Part shown: positions 1-10,300 of the stretch, piece after piece | Position numbering within the stretch: the stretch's first letter is position 1 | Layout: each line of letters begins with the position of its first letter | Origin: Tremella fuciformis | Lineage: Eukaryota > Basidiomycota > Tremellomycetes > Tremellales > Tremellaceae | Assembly (NCBI GenBank): GCA_032768795.1 | Contig: CP136491.1 | Span: forward strand, 3,164,501-3,228,500 | Reading direction: 5' to 3' | Length of the DNA: 64,000 bases | Program-made: the position numbers and the translations under genes | Notes under the pieces: model-generated | Databases searched by the model: none | The model's input: only the letters and a program-made list of their open reading frames with translations | What the model was told of the DNA's origin: nothing

Positions 1-1711
1 CTGTCATAAGGGACAGAGCAGTCCAGGAAACTCGTTGTCGAAGCTTGTCGAAAGTGCGCAGCAGGCGGCTCTGACGTTGTAGGCGTTGTCGTCCCATCCT
101 GTGGAGGATCGAGCTGATCTGCTCAGACATGAACATCTTGGCGTGCTCGAGGACGTGGTAGAGATCGTTGTGGGCCCCTCGTAGCTCTCTCTTGAATGAC
201 CGATGAGCGCCCTCAAGTCTTGAGTTCGAGGTCTGGCCAAGATGACGATGGGGATCGATGTAGGCAGCGACGAAGAGCTCCTTGATGTCGTCCACCATGG
301 TCTGTATGTAGGCATTGGCCCGGTCATACCGCTCACCGCCCCACGTCCTCCTCAGAGTAGCGAGGGCGTCCTGAAGGGCGTCTTCGGAGGCTGCATTGGC
401 GATGTTGCCCATCCAGAAGTTGCCATAGGCCGAAAGCTTGTCCTTCCAGCCTTCAAGATCGGCAAAGCAGGGCTTGGCAGCAAGCTTGATGTTCTCTCGC
501 AAATGCCACCGGCATGACAGGCGTTTAGCGCATGGGAGTAGGATGTCGATGGCATTGGTGAGGGCGTCCTCGCGATCGGTAATGATGACCTTGATCTCCG
601 TCTTGTCGATCCCAATGAGGTCGAGAAAGGCTGCGATGGCGAGATCGTACCACTGCTCGGCCCCGCGCGATAGGAAACCGACAGCGGCGGTGTAGGTCTG
701 GTTGGTGGCGGTGAATCCGCAGATATGAAGCATGGGGAGGCGGTAGCGATTGGTGCGGAAGGTAGAATCGATAAAGAGGACCGTCGGGTACATGTGTGTC
801 ATCGCACGGGACTCGGCGGTGGTGAAGACGAGTCCGCAGAGCTCGCCGGCGTCATTTCTCCAGGCCTTGAAGAGGTCGCCGTTGTCTTTGAGACGCTCGA
901 CTGCAGCTTGAGTGGCGCTTCGGCCAGCCCGTAATGACGCTTCGTAATGATGTCGGATGTTGCGAACATCGTTGCGGATGATGAGGGCAGTGGGATGCTC
1001 GGTCTGAATGAGGCGGACGATCTGAGAGACCTCGAGGCGGGCGTTGAGGTGCCGGTGTATTGCTTCTTGGATGTCGGGGGTTCGACTCATGCGACGAAGG
1101 TAGGCAATGTCGATACCACGCTGTGGCTCATGGTTATGGGTGTTGTTGAGGATATGAGGGTGCCAGAGACGATCGTGCCGGCTGCGGCCGGCTTGTTGGG
1201 CGTTCTCGATGGTTTCTCGCCGCCATAGGACCGCCCACTGACAGTCACACTTGGAGGTATGACTGTGCTCTGCCGGACTGCCTGAGATCGGCTTGGCATG
1301 ATGGTGACCGGCCCGACCGCCCCTGACACATGTCATAAAACATCGACCAGTCTCGACGGAACTTCTGGCCGTGACCGCACAGAAGTCGGCGGCCAAAGCA
1401 AGCTGTTGGGTGTGTCGCTGTGCGGCAGAGAGCGATGACTGGGGCTCGAATGACAAGAGGGGATGGGTGAGGACGGGCTGGGCGGCATGAGGTGGCTGGT
1501 CATAGAGGTCGTCCTCTAGATCACTCAAGTCTCGGTCGGACTGAGAATCGTCACCGAGCCGTGAGATGTCCGAAATGTCGTCCTCGATGTCGGTGTCGTC
1601 ATGATCCGAGTCGGGAGACAGAGAGCGGACGTCTCTGATAGGGGTGTCTTCTTTGGGACGAGTGTCATCGATGAAGAAGGAGCTGGGGCAAGGTAAAGGG
1701 GATGTTGACAT
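1..1711 (-). mobile_element. Mutator-like (MULE) transposase, truncated by the left window edge
   Basis: One open frame runs without a stop from the ATG at 1711 to base 1 (570 codons, carboxy end outside the window); a stop lies just upstream of the ATG. The N-terminus is acidic and Ser/Asp-rich. A FAR1-like Cys/His region follows (KCDCQW near residue 150 and HNHEP about 40 residues on). The MULE catalytic core then shows LFIDSTFRTNRYRLPML (first Asp), GFTATNQTY, and TDREDAL with a CRWH motif (second Asp and the conserved Cys-Arg-Trp-His). These are hallmarks of plant and fungal MULE transposases. No frameshift or stop is seen, so the element may be recent. The terminal repeat on this side is not firmly identified. 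Confidence 0.88.
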
Positions 1712-2222
1712 CGGTCTGAAAGGGAACCCCTAGGGTAAAAGTGAGATGGGCTGTAAGTCAGCAAGCAGATCACTTCTGAGCGACAGAAGCATACTCACCG
1801 ATAGAGAGGACTCTGTAGATTGTCCTGAGTCCAAAGAGAGAGAGATAGGAGGTGAAATGAGGTGGATGGGGCGATTTGATGGGAGGTATCCGGGGGCGGG
1901 TAGAAGACGGGAAGCAAAGGTGTTGATCTCGGTCAAATCGTGTCGTACAAGAGCGTGACGGGCATGAGGATGTAGCTACAGTCGTGTAGAGAGCGTTGAG
2001 CGTAAAATGAGCGTGATCGGAGACGTCTATCGTGAACTGTCGTTATGACGGTGATGAGCAACGACAAGGTGATGACGAGGACGACGTTGAGGTCAGGGCT
2101 GAGCGGCGTTTCGGCGATATCGACGCGTCCGTGCACGAGGCATTCTCGGCATTTCGGCGCTTCATCCAAGAGTTGTTTGTGGCGCCGGCGTTTCGGCTTT
2201 ATAATTTGCTTCCGTTTGTGGC

Positions 2223-2258
2223 ACCCTGGTGCCCCTAAGATCCGACCCTGGTGCCCCT
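2223..2258. repeat. Two 14-bp direct copies, possible MULE end
   Basis: ACCCTGGTGCCCCT occurs at 2223-2236 and again at 2245-2258 (22-bp period). It lies about 510 bp upstream of the MULE start codon and just beyond the 3' end of the next gene, so it could be part of the element's terminal repeat. The partner end is outside the window, so this cannot be tested here. The rest of 1712-2385 shows no gene I can support. Confidence 0.3.
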
Positions 2259-2385
2259 ATATGCTGTCGCGCAAAGGTTAAAAACGAAACATCAAACGGC
2301 CTTTTGTTCTTCTGATGCTTCCGGCCCAGCGGACTCCCTCGCCCGGAGCACCGCCGTCCGATGTAGCTGCGATGCAGCTCCGCGC

Positions 2386-3779
2386 CTAAGTCGCATACTT
2401 GGGTTGAAAGCTGAGCATCGGCCAGATCTTGAAGGCCTCTGGATCGCTGGCCTTTGGCTTGTCCGACCTCTTGCCGCAGCACGCTTCCGCGCAGCTGCCC
2501 TTGCCGCCGTTCTTGCGGTACGTGTAGTAGCGATACCAGAAGACCAGGATGCACTGCACAGCCGTCAGCTTGCGCCGGGCGTGCGCGGCGTCGCCGACTG
2601 ACGAGACCAACGAGGCCGCCGATGATACCGCCCGCGATCCCGCCCGGGTTCGTGCCCCCGCCTCCGCTGCCGAGCGTGGCGGTCCCAGTGCCGGTGGGGA
2701 AGGCGGCTGTCTGCGTCTGCGTCTGCGCGCCGCCGTCCCCGGACGTGCCGCTCGCCGACGCCGAGACCGACACAAAGTAGTCGAGCGCGAGGTACTTGCC
2801 GTCCTGCCCGTTGGTGATGACCATCGAGTGCTCGGCGTCCTCGAGGTGCGTGGCGAAGAACAGCAGCGTCGCGTACGTGTTGACCGACGTGTACGCGTCA
2901 AACGTCCCTGCGGACGCAGAGTCGATGCTGATGCTGAACGACGCACAGTCCGGGCCTGTCGCGCCAAACACGTAGATCGCCGAGCCTTCGCGTCAGCGCT
3001 CGCGACTCGCCGTGGCCAGCGCCGGCTGACCTGTAAAGGTGAAGGAGGCGCTCGCGCCCGCTGACGAGGTGTACGAGACGGTGCCGCCGTAGAAGCTGCC
3101 GCCGCTGATGGCCGGCACGTCCGACGCGGCGGACGAGACGGACTGGAAGCCCGTATAGCGCACCAGCGCGCTCGAGTCGTCCAACGTCGCGTTGACCCCT
3201 GTCCTTCCTACGTCACCTTCGCCCCCTGCGTGTTATGTGAAAGAGGTGCTTACCCAGAAGCGACCACCGCGGTGGTCAGCACCACCCCGCTGAGCGCAAA
3301 GTCGTCGGTGCCGCCCGCGCCCGCGCAAGCCGCTTCGAGCCGCACCGAGTGGCTGCCCCAGCTTGCGGAGAGCGCGGCGTCCGTGCTGGTCGAGACGGAC
3401 GACAGTTGCCCGTCGAGGCCGGCAGAGACGCTCCACGCAGCCGAGGCGCTGAACACCCACTGGACAGCCGTGACTGCGCGTTGGCATCAGTTCCGTTCCG
3501 TGCGGCCGTATACCCGTGCGAAGACTCACGGTAGACCGCGTCGAGCTGCACGGCATAGGTGGTGCCCGATGACGAGGAGCACTGGCTGGGTCCGGAAGAC
3601 AGCTGCTCCCACCCGCTCGACTGGTTCCGGGCGGGCGTGTAGGATAAGAGCGGCGACGCCGCTCCGATGTAGACTTGTACTTGCTGCATGTCGCGAGCGT
3701 GCACGGGTGGCGTCGGCTCTGCCTCTGCCACAGCCATGGCCGCAGTGGGCAGCGGGACCGATCCCGCATCTCGACGCAT
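2386..3779 (-). CDS. Single-pass membrane protein with two-module ectodomain
   Basis: Five exons (3530-3779, 3254-3473, 3031-3203, 2603-2985, 2386-2553) give 397 aa. All introns are 45-56 nt, GT-AG, with CTGAC/CTGAT-like branch sites. The ectodomain has two beta-rich modules of a family common in basidiomycetes: one ends in GVVLTTAV, the other holds FTFTGSAIYVFGATGPD. A Ser/Thr/Gly-rich stalk, one membrane segment (GGIIGGLVGLCILVFWY) and a short cytosolic tail with a Cys-rich patch follow. The frame has no clear signal peptide, so a further 5' exon upstream of 3779 is likely and the start is uncertain. Function unknown; a cell-surface or wall-sensing role is only an inference. Confidence 0.72.
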
Positions 3780-4313
3780 CGCGAGGCCCGTAATGCCGTC
3801 TCAGACGCTCATCTCGACAGATTGCGCGCGCGTTGCTTGTCAGATGCACAGCATCGATGCCGCTGTGCCAAATTGGTTTGAGGAGTTGAGCGCGTTCCTT
3901 CAAATGAGACGAGGTGTAATAAAGTCGAGCCACCGGTAGTGATCCCAGCACGCAGTTCTGACGCGTCACAGGGTGGAAGAGAAAGAGCAGGCAATGCGGT
4001 CGTGGGGTCCAGGAGAGGCGCGACCGAGGAAGGCTGAAAGGATCGGGGCGATGCGACGCCCAGCGTCTCGATGGCACAAAGGAGGTCTGGCGCGTCGAGG
4101 AGGGCTATACGGGGTCGACGCGAGAGGCGTTGTGAGTGGGCGGGTGAGCAGGCGAGCTGAGTGGGGATATAAGGAAGTGCGGGACGAGGTGGACCCGCCG
4201 CTCCAGAGCACCTCGAGACCAGCACCAACGATTGCCAAGTCGGCTCTGAACGCACACATACGATTTCTTGTTACTGCCAAGCGCAGATAGTCAGTGCCCA
4301 GCCGTAGTCAGCA
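3780..4313. promoter_or_regulatory. Divergent intergenic region with TATA box
   Basis: The region holds no ORF I can support. ATATAAG at 4167-4173 sits about 145 bp before the splice donor of the Gly/Tyr-rich micropeptide gene on the plus strand. There is no ATG between 4201 and 4313, consistent with that gene's non-coding first exon. Confidence 0.5.
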
Positions 4314-4539
4314 GTAAGCCCTGCCGTGCGGATGAGGAGATGAGAGAGCGCGCTGATACTCAGTGTACGTCGCGGCCAACCCATATGTCCTCTCTGCCCC
4401 CGCGGCCATGTACGGCGCCTATCCGTACTACGGCAGCTACTACAATCGCTGGGGACGCTGGGGCTACGGGGCGGGGTACGGCCTGGGGTGGGGGTCGGCG
4501 TATTACAACCCGTACATGATGGGCGGGTACGTGTGGTAG
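4313..4539 (+). CDS. Gly/Tyr/Trp-rich micropeptide with intron-split start codon
   Basis: Exon 1 ends at A4313 and a 50-nt intron (4314-4363: GTAAGC donor, GCTGAT branch site, ACTCAG acceptor) follows. Exon 2 begins TGTACGTC, so splicing creates ATG across the junction. The product is 58 aa, starting MYVAANPYVL and ending in the stop at 4537-4539; a downstream in-frame ATG at 4408 would give 43 aa. After residue 16 the composition is almost only Gly, Tyr, Trp, Ser, Asn and Pro, with YPYYGSYY and GYGAGYGLGWG. Low-complexity Gly/Tyr peptides occur as condensate-forming or wall-associated proteins, but I recognise no family. A TATA box lies upstream. Confidence 0.55.
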
Positions 4540-4819
4540 GGGGCGAGAAGCAGCGCGCGGCCCGATGACAGGGCGAAGAAGACCTGAGCGTCAGAGGAAG
4601 CGGGCTCGTCGAGCTGCGCCAGTGTGCGCGAGCAGGATCAGCATGAGCATCAGCGCCAGTTGTAAAAGTACCCCCAATCGTTACTGTAGTATCGGCCGTC
4701 TCGGATCACATGTATCAACATCAGCCCCCTCTCTCACCCTGCAGTCAGGGCGCATCAGCCCAGGTCGTCCGGAGACGTCAGACCAGCCGCCGAATGCACA
4801 ATGCAAATACAGCCAACCC

Positions 4820-5242
4820 CTACTTCTCATTCGGATTGCCCGGGTCCACCGGCTGCCCGCCGCCGCCCGCGCTCGCCTCCATGCCCGCGCCGCCGCCGCC
4901 CTCGATGGGCCGCGCATGCTCCACGACCAGCTTGGGCCCCTCGTACATCCGGTTCACCTCGCTCGCGCGGCGCATCACCGCCAGCTCCGCCTGCCTGTCC
5001 GCGTAGAAGCGCGCGAGGTCCTTCGGGTCGGGCGCGCTGGCGGGCGTGGCGCCCGGCGGCGGGCTGAGCGCCGCGAGGACGGGCCGGAAGACGTCCTCTG
5101 TGCGCCGGACGAAATATGCGTGGAAGTTGTACGACGTGAAGCGCTGTGCCGTGTTGATGGTGGTCGTGTAGAGCGCCTGGATCTGCGCGAGGGACGGCGC
5201 GGGCGGCATGGCGGTGGCTTGGCTGCTTTGCAGCTGGCTCAA
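4820..5242 (-). CDS. ISD11: ISD11/LYRM4-like mitochondrial Fe-S assembly factor
   Basis: Single exon, 140 aa. The LYR-family core reads ALYTTTINTAQRF, then YNFHAYFVRRTEDVFR and, about 45 residues on, a helix ending NRMYEGPKLVVE, matching the ISD11 pattern. ISD11 stabilises the cysteine desulfurase NFS1 with acyl carrier protein in the mitochondrial matrix. The canonical L-Y-R tripeptide is replaced by L-Y-T here. An extra Gly/Pro-rich tail follows the conserved core. A second ATG (MPPAPSLAQ) 11 codons in is the alternative start. Short intergenic space separates it from the glucanase gene upstream on the same strand. Confidence 0.75.
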   Translation of the reverse strand: MSQLQSSQATAMPPAPSLAQIQALYTTTINTAQRFTSYNFHAYFVRRTEDVFRPVLAALSPPPGATPASAPDPKDLARFYADRQAELAVMRRASEVNRMYEGPKLVVEHARPIEGGGGAGMEASAGGGGQPVDPGNPNEK

Positions 5243-5589
5243 GGGGCGGCTCTCGTCTGGTGGAGTATGGGGACTGGGTCCAGATGTACACGGAGATGTC
5301 GTGCGCCGTTGCTGGCTGCTGCTGGAGGGGTCGATGTCACAGTGTCGTTCGGAAAGTCATTGTGACTCGTCTTCGTCATCCCATCGGCAAAGTCTGGTGG
5401 CAAACCTCCACTTCTGACCCAGAGTGGCACTCTTATGTATGCGAGATCCGTCAAGGATGCATATGCGAATCGGATAGACGACAAGAAGGAATAGGCAGCC
5501 AGTCAAGGCATCTCCAGTACAACAGTCTCAAAGCCCAAAATTCATACACAGCGGAGCGAAGCGAGGCCTCAGAGCTCCTAGGGTATCCG

Positions 5590-7358
5590 TCACTTGGTCC
5601 CCCGTGATCGATGGCCCGCCCAGCGCCTCGAGCGTCGATGCGAGCGAGTGGCCCGTCGCGTCGGCATGCCCGCCCGCGGGCTGGACACGTCAGAGCGCTT
5701 CGCGTTGCCCGTCGCCCCGCCCGACGCGGCCTGGTAAGTGCCGTAGACGTCCCAGTTGAAAGAGGCCGAACCGAGGTTGCTCCACGTGCTCTTGATCGTG
5801 TCAAAGTCGTCGTTCTGCACGTCGACCCACACCTGGTCAAAGTTGTAGATGCCCCAGTCGCCCATGTTGACCGTCTTCCAGCTCCACATGCTCCACCACA
5901 CGCCGTTGCTGTTGAGCTTGTCGAGGATGAAGCTCAGCGCGCCGTCGGCATGGCCCATGAACTCGCCAATGTAGATCGGCATGTTGTACCCTTTCCACAG
6001 GTCAATGTCGCTCTGCGCGCCGTTCCACTGGCTGTAATCGACCGCGCTGCCGTCGCCCATGAGGAGATACTCGTGCATCGAGTACATGACGTTGGTCCAG
6101 CCGTACGTCGAGGGCGCGGTGCTGATGCTCTCCAGGATGATGATGCGATTCGCATCGACCGACCGGATGGCGCTGTACAGGTCCTGGTGCAGCTTGTCGC
6201 CCCATGAGCCGGTGGGCTCGTTGATGGCGTCGTAAGCCGCGATCGCGCTCTCGCCGAGGTAATGCTTGGCCACTTTCTTCCAAATGGCCGAGGCGGCATT
6301 GCGAGACGCCTGACCGGCGTCAGAGTTCTCCGAAATGAGCGAGTACGACGACTCCTGCGTGTCCCAGACGTGGAAGACCGGGATGGTGTAGATACCTCGC
6401 TGCTTCGCCTGCGCGATCGCCCAGTCCATGCGCTCGAAGGCGTCGGAACGCCAGCTGCCATCGGCCTTCTGAAGATTCCGGTATCCGAAAGGGAGGCGAA
6501 TGACGTTGAAGCCCATGGCAGCGATCTTGTCAAAGTCGTCCGAGCTCAAGAACGAGTCGTACCACGCATTCAGTAGCTCGTTGGTCTGGTCTTCGCCGAA
6601 GCGCGACTCGAGTGTGACCTGGCAGAACCGAGCACCGTTGCCAGAGTTGTCGGTGATGCCGTCCATCCAGTCCTCTGGGACGAGCCAGCCGCCCAGGTTG
6701 ACACCCTTGAGATTGACGATGTTGCCGGAAGAGTCGACCACGTTCTGACCACTGGTCTGCAATACACCACCGGAGCCGCCGCTTGTCCAAAGATTCGTTG
6801 TCGACCCAGAGGTAGGCGAAGCAGCGGTGCCGGCTGTAGCAGGTCAGTAGCAGCTCTTGTGACCCGAACGACAGACTCACTCGTGGAGACAGTCACCACC
6901 CCGCCGTTCTGTTCTTTCACCTCCGTGAGGACCCATTCCTGATTGGTGTTGCTCGCGCTGCAGCTCCACACCTGCATGTTCGTCCCCGCCTTGCCTTGAC
7001 CGTCCGTCAGGTCCATGCAGACGTTCCCTCCCGCCCACTGTATAAGCCCCTCGCCTCCTTGCGGAGCGGACCACTGCTGGTTGGCATCACTGTTGCACGC
7101 CCAGAACTGGAGCAACGAGCCGGATGAGGCGTCGCCATTCGGCAGGTCGAGGCAGAGGCCCGAGTCGGTGTTGCGTACCGCCGAGTTCGAGATATCGAGC
7201 ACGACGGACGTGGAGGTGCATGCGGCCAGTGTGACCTTGGCACCGGACAAAGATGATGCAGGGACGACGCACAGGTCGGGGAATGCGGCAGGGGAGATGG
7301 CATAGGACGTGGTCGCTGATGCGAGGGGTAGGCTGCCGAGAAGAGCGAGGAAGAACAT
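5590..7358 (-). CDS. Secreted ricin-B lectin (CBM13) plus GH5 beta-glucanase
   Basis: Two exons (6881-7358 and 5590-6833; 47-nt intron) give 573 aa. A signal peptide (MFFLALLGSLPLASA) precedes a ricin-B-type lectin domain with QxW-type repeats (NSDANQQW, ASNTNQEW), then a Gly/Ser/Thr linker and a glycoside hydrolase family 5 domain. The GH5 part shows GVNLGGWLVPEDWM, INEPTG (acid/base Glu) and IYIGEFMG (nucleophile Glu), as in fungal exo-1,3-beta-glucanases. The last 30 residues are Arg-rich and unlike the family; another frame over the same bases (about 5555-5690) looks more protein-like, so the 3' splice model may be incomplete. Likely wall or extracellular beta-glucan remodelling. Confidence 0.88.
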
Positions 7359-10300
7359 GTGGGGGGAGGCCTAGGGCCGTTCAGCTCGTCAGAGCGTCGG
7401 TGGTAGCCAGATGGCTCCTTGTGGGGTCGAGCGAGAAGCCCAAGGTGGCTTGGGAGTGAAGTCGAGGCCCCTCTAGCGGTCGAGGTCGATAGAGGCAGCG
7501 ACCTGGATGGGGAGGATCAGAGCAAGAAAAGGCCGCTTTGCAGTCTGTGACGTGTGTGTCGTGATGGCCGCCTGGGCCTGAGAGGCACGAGGACAATGAG
7601 TGATGTTGTCGAGAGACGGCGACGAAAGGGAGTCCGACCGGGGTGCCAAGAGAAGGGTCGAGGGGTTGAGAGTGTTGAATGAGCGATCCGCAAAGAAGAA
7701 AGTCAAGCGCGGGTTGCGCGTTATATGAGACGACCAATGATGGGGCGCGACAGTGAGCAGTAAGATATGACCATGGACACGTCTCGCTTGACAGTAGCTC
7801 GCCTCGCCTCGTTGTATGGTCTTTCTCGCCCGACCGAGTCTATTGCCAGAACAAATGACAATCTTGCCGTCTCCCGTTGGGCGGGTTTTTGAACAAAGCA
7901 AGCCCTGCTCGTTCTAGCCCAATCCCACTCTCTTCCCAATGAGGATCCCTTCGGGGGCGCGACCGAGACATGCTGAAGCGCAAGCGTGAGTGCCGACAGT
8001 CCAGTCAGTAAAGACACGAGTAGCGTCCGAAAGTCGTGTGAGAGGGCGTAGTGTCGATCGCTCTCATGACCGATCATGGCCGGAAGAAGGGGGGCTTTGG
8101 CTCTGCTTTGTGCTTTGTGCGGCGGTCACACGTTCGTCCGTCCATGACCACTGATCACTGATCGCACTTCGGAGCAGAGAAAGGCGACATGCAGCTAGCT
8201 CGGGGTCGTGAGTGGCGAGAATGGACAGAAAGAGGATGGTATAGTACGGTCATGGGCTAGCCACGTGTAGAATGGTCCAGTCCGAAAGAGGTTCGGGGCT
8301 GACGACGACTACAGCACTCGTATGACGAACACGACGTCGGGCCGAAAGAGGTAGTACGTGAGCCAGGCTGCATCGTTACAGAACTCGAACTCGCAGCCCG
8401 GCTGACCCGCTGACACCGCCTCGTTCGATTCAGTCTCGTCTCTGCGCAGAAGGGATGCGACAACGACGATGGAAGCAGTCCAAGTGGGTGGCAAAGTTGG
8501 CCAGATCTCAAACCTTCGGCATGACGGTCCGTCACTCCGACTCTGGTCTAGTTGAGGGGTGGAATGGAGCGGTCAGGCAGTCGCTTGGGGCAGGCACAGG
8601 CTCGGGTCCTCAACGAGTGACACGCTTCTCTCAGGAGTCGATCAGGAGTAGAGTAGTGGAGAAATAGCTCCCGTTCATCGTTGTCTCGAAGATATGACAC
8701 GGCGGTGAGTAGGCTCGATGGAGGCGTCGCATGCTTGTTCTCTGATCTCTGGGGGTGAAAGGGTTTATCTATAGTCGCCCATTCCGAAACAGGGTCGGCG
8801 GATGAGATGGGGCGGGTTGCGAAATCGCGGGTGCTGGAGCGGGGACCTTGGCCACGCTCCGATTACCCGTCCATCGCTGTCCTGATCGTGGCAACCACAG
8901 GCAAAGTCGAGTGCGACTGCTGCGCATGACAAAGCCTAGCGTTGCCGCTCGTCAGCTGACTGACGGGCAAGGGGGTGGCTCCGAGACAGCCGAGTGGGCT
9001 GGGCTGGGCTGGCCGGGAAGCAAGCACAGTCGCCCGCCCCCGCGCGGCCGCAGGCTCTGGATTCTCAGTCTCGCCCGCGTCGCTTCACTCTTTCACCGCC
9101 TCGTCGCCGTCCGGCCGTCCCGGCGGGCAGGGCCGCAGGCGAGACACGACCCTCCCCTCCACCCTGCATCGCATCGAGCCAATCGTGCTCTGCGCAATCT
9201 TGGCACGTAGGCTCGGCGCTTGTCTCGTCATGGTGGATTTCCGTTCATTGTTCGCCCTGCCCGCTGCGATCGGATCCGACCCAGGTACCAGGAAGTGTGT
9301 CTCTCACAAAGAACGAGCCAGCCAGGTTTCAGGACGCGAAATGGGGCTGCTGCTCCTCCTACCAACGACATGCACATGCGGTAAGAGTGGTGCCGTACCT
9401 CGACTTGTACGGGATCGAATTGGTCATGGAAAAAAAGGTGCAGCGAAGGATCACGTCGAAAGAGCTGACTGCGCCGTGCCAGGTGTTCGGTACGCGGCTC
9501 ACGATCAATTTCGGCCTGGGGAATAGGCTCATGACCTTCAAGTTGCCCCTGACCGAGGCTCGTTTTCTCCTAATCTCCTCGTCGTCCCTGGTCGCCCGTT
9601 CCCACCCCATTCCTCTTGGTGCCACCCCCACATCGTCCCGTGACGGCTGACGCCCCTTCATGTTGTTGTCCTGTATCTGCGGCGGTGGAGTATGTACGCA
9701 TGCGCCGCCGGCAGGCACACGACATGTATTGTCTGGTCTGTTCTGGGTGGCGAACACCAAGACGAGACAGCGAATGCTCGTCCCCATGGCCATGCCCATC
9801 CCCACGTCTTCGAAGCTCAGAGCTTGACGCCCTCCCCTGGCCAAGTGCGCTTTTGTGTGCTACGCCGAGCTACTGGTGTCTGTAGCCGCACCCCTCTCTT
9901 CCCCACCCTCGACCTGTCGTATCCTGTCGTGTCCTGTCCTGTCCGAATCGAATGGAATCGAATCGACCTACCTGAGGTTTACGTACATTGCACGGCGGGG
10001 GATGCGAAGCTCGTGCCGCTCTTTCCCCCCTCCGCGTCACCCTGTAGCTAGACAAAAGTCGCAGATCCGAACCCAATATCCCAACGCCCAATGGCCCGTG
10101 GCCCTGCCATAGGAAAAAGGGAGAAGTCTCCTGAATTACATACCGTAGTTACCGAGCGCCGAGCAAGGACGGATCAGATCATCATCATCATCGCCTCGTC
10201 GCCTTTTTTTTTGGGACACACCGTTTTGCCTCCACGTCGCGCGGGCCGTGGCCGTGGCCGAGCCAGGCAGCGAGCTGAGAGACGCAGTTGCCTTGGGGTC

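Noticed and set aside
5611..6207. 198-aa plus-strand ORF opposite the GH5 gene
   Set aside because: Shadow of the conserved GH5 frame in GC-rich DNA; composition is Arg/Val/Ala only.
7473..8535. Minus-strand ORFs of 90-140 aa upstream of the glucanase
   Set aside because: No motif, no codon-like composition, and mutually overlapping frames.
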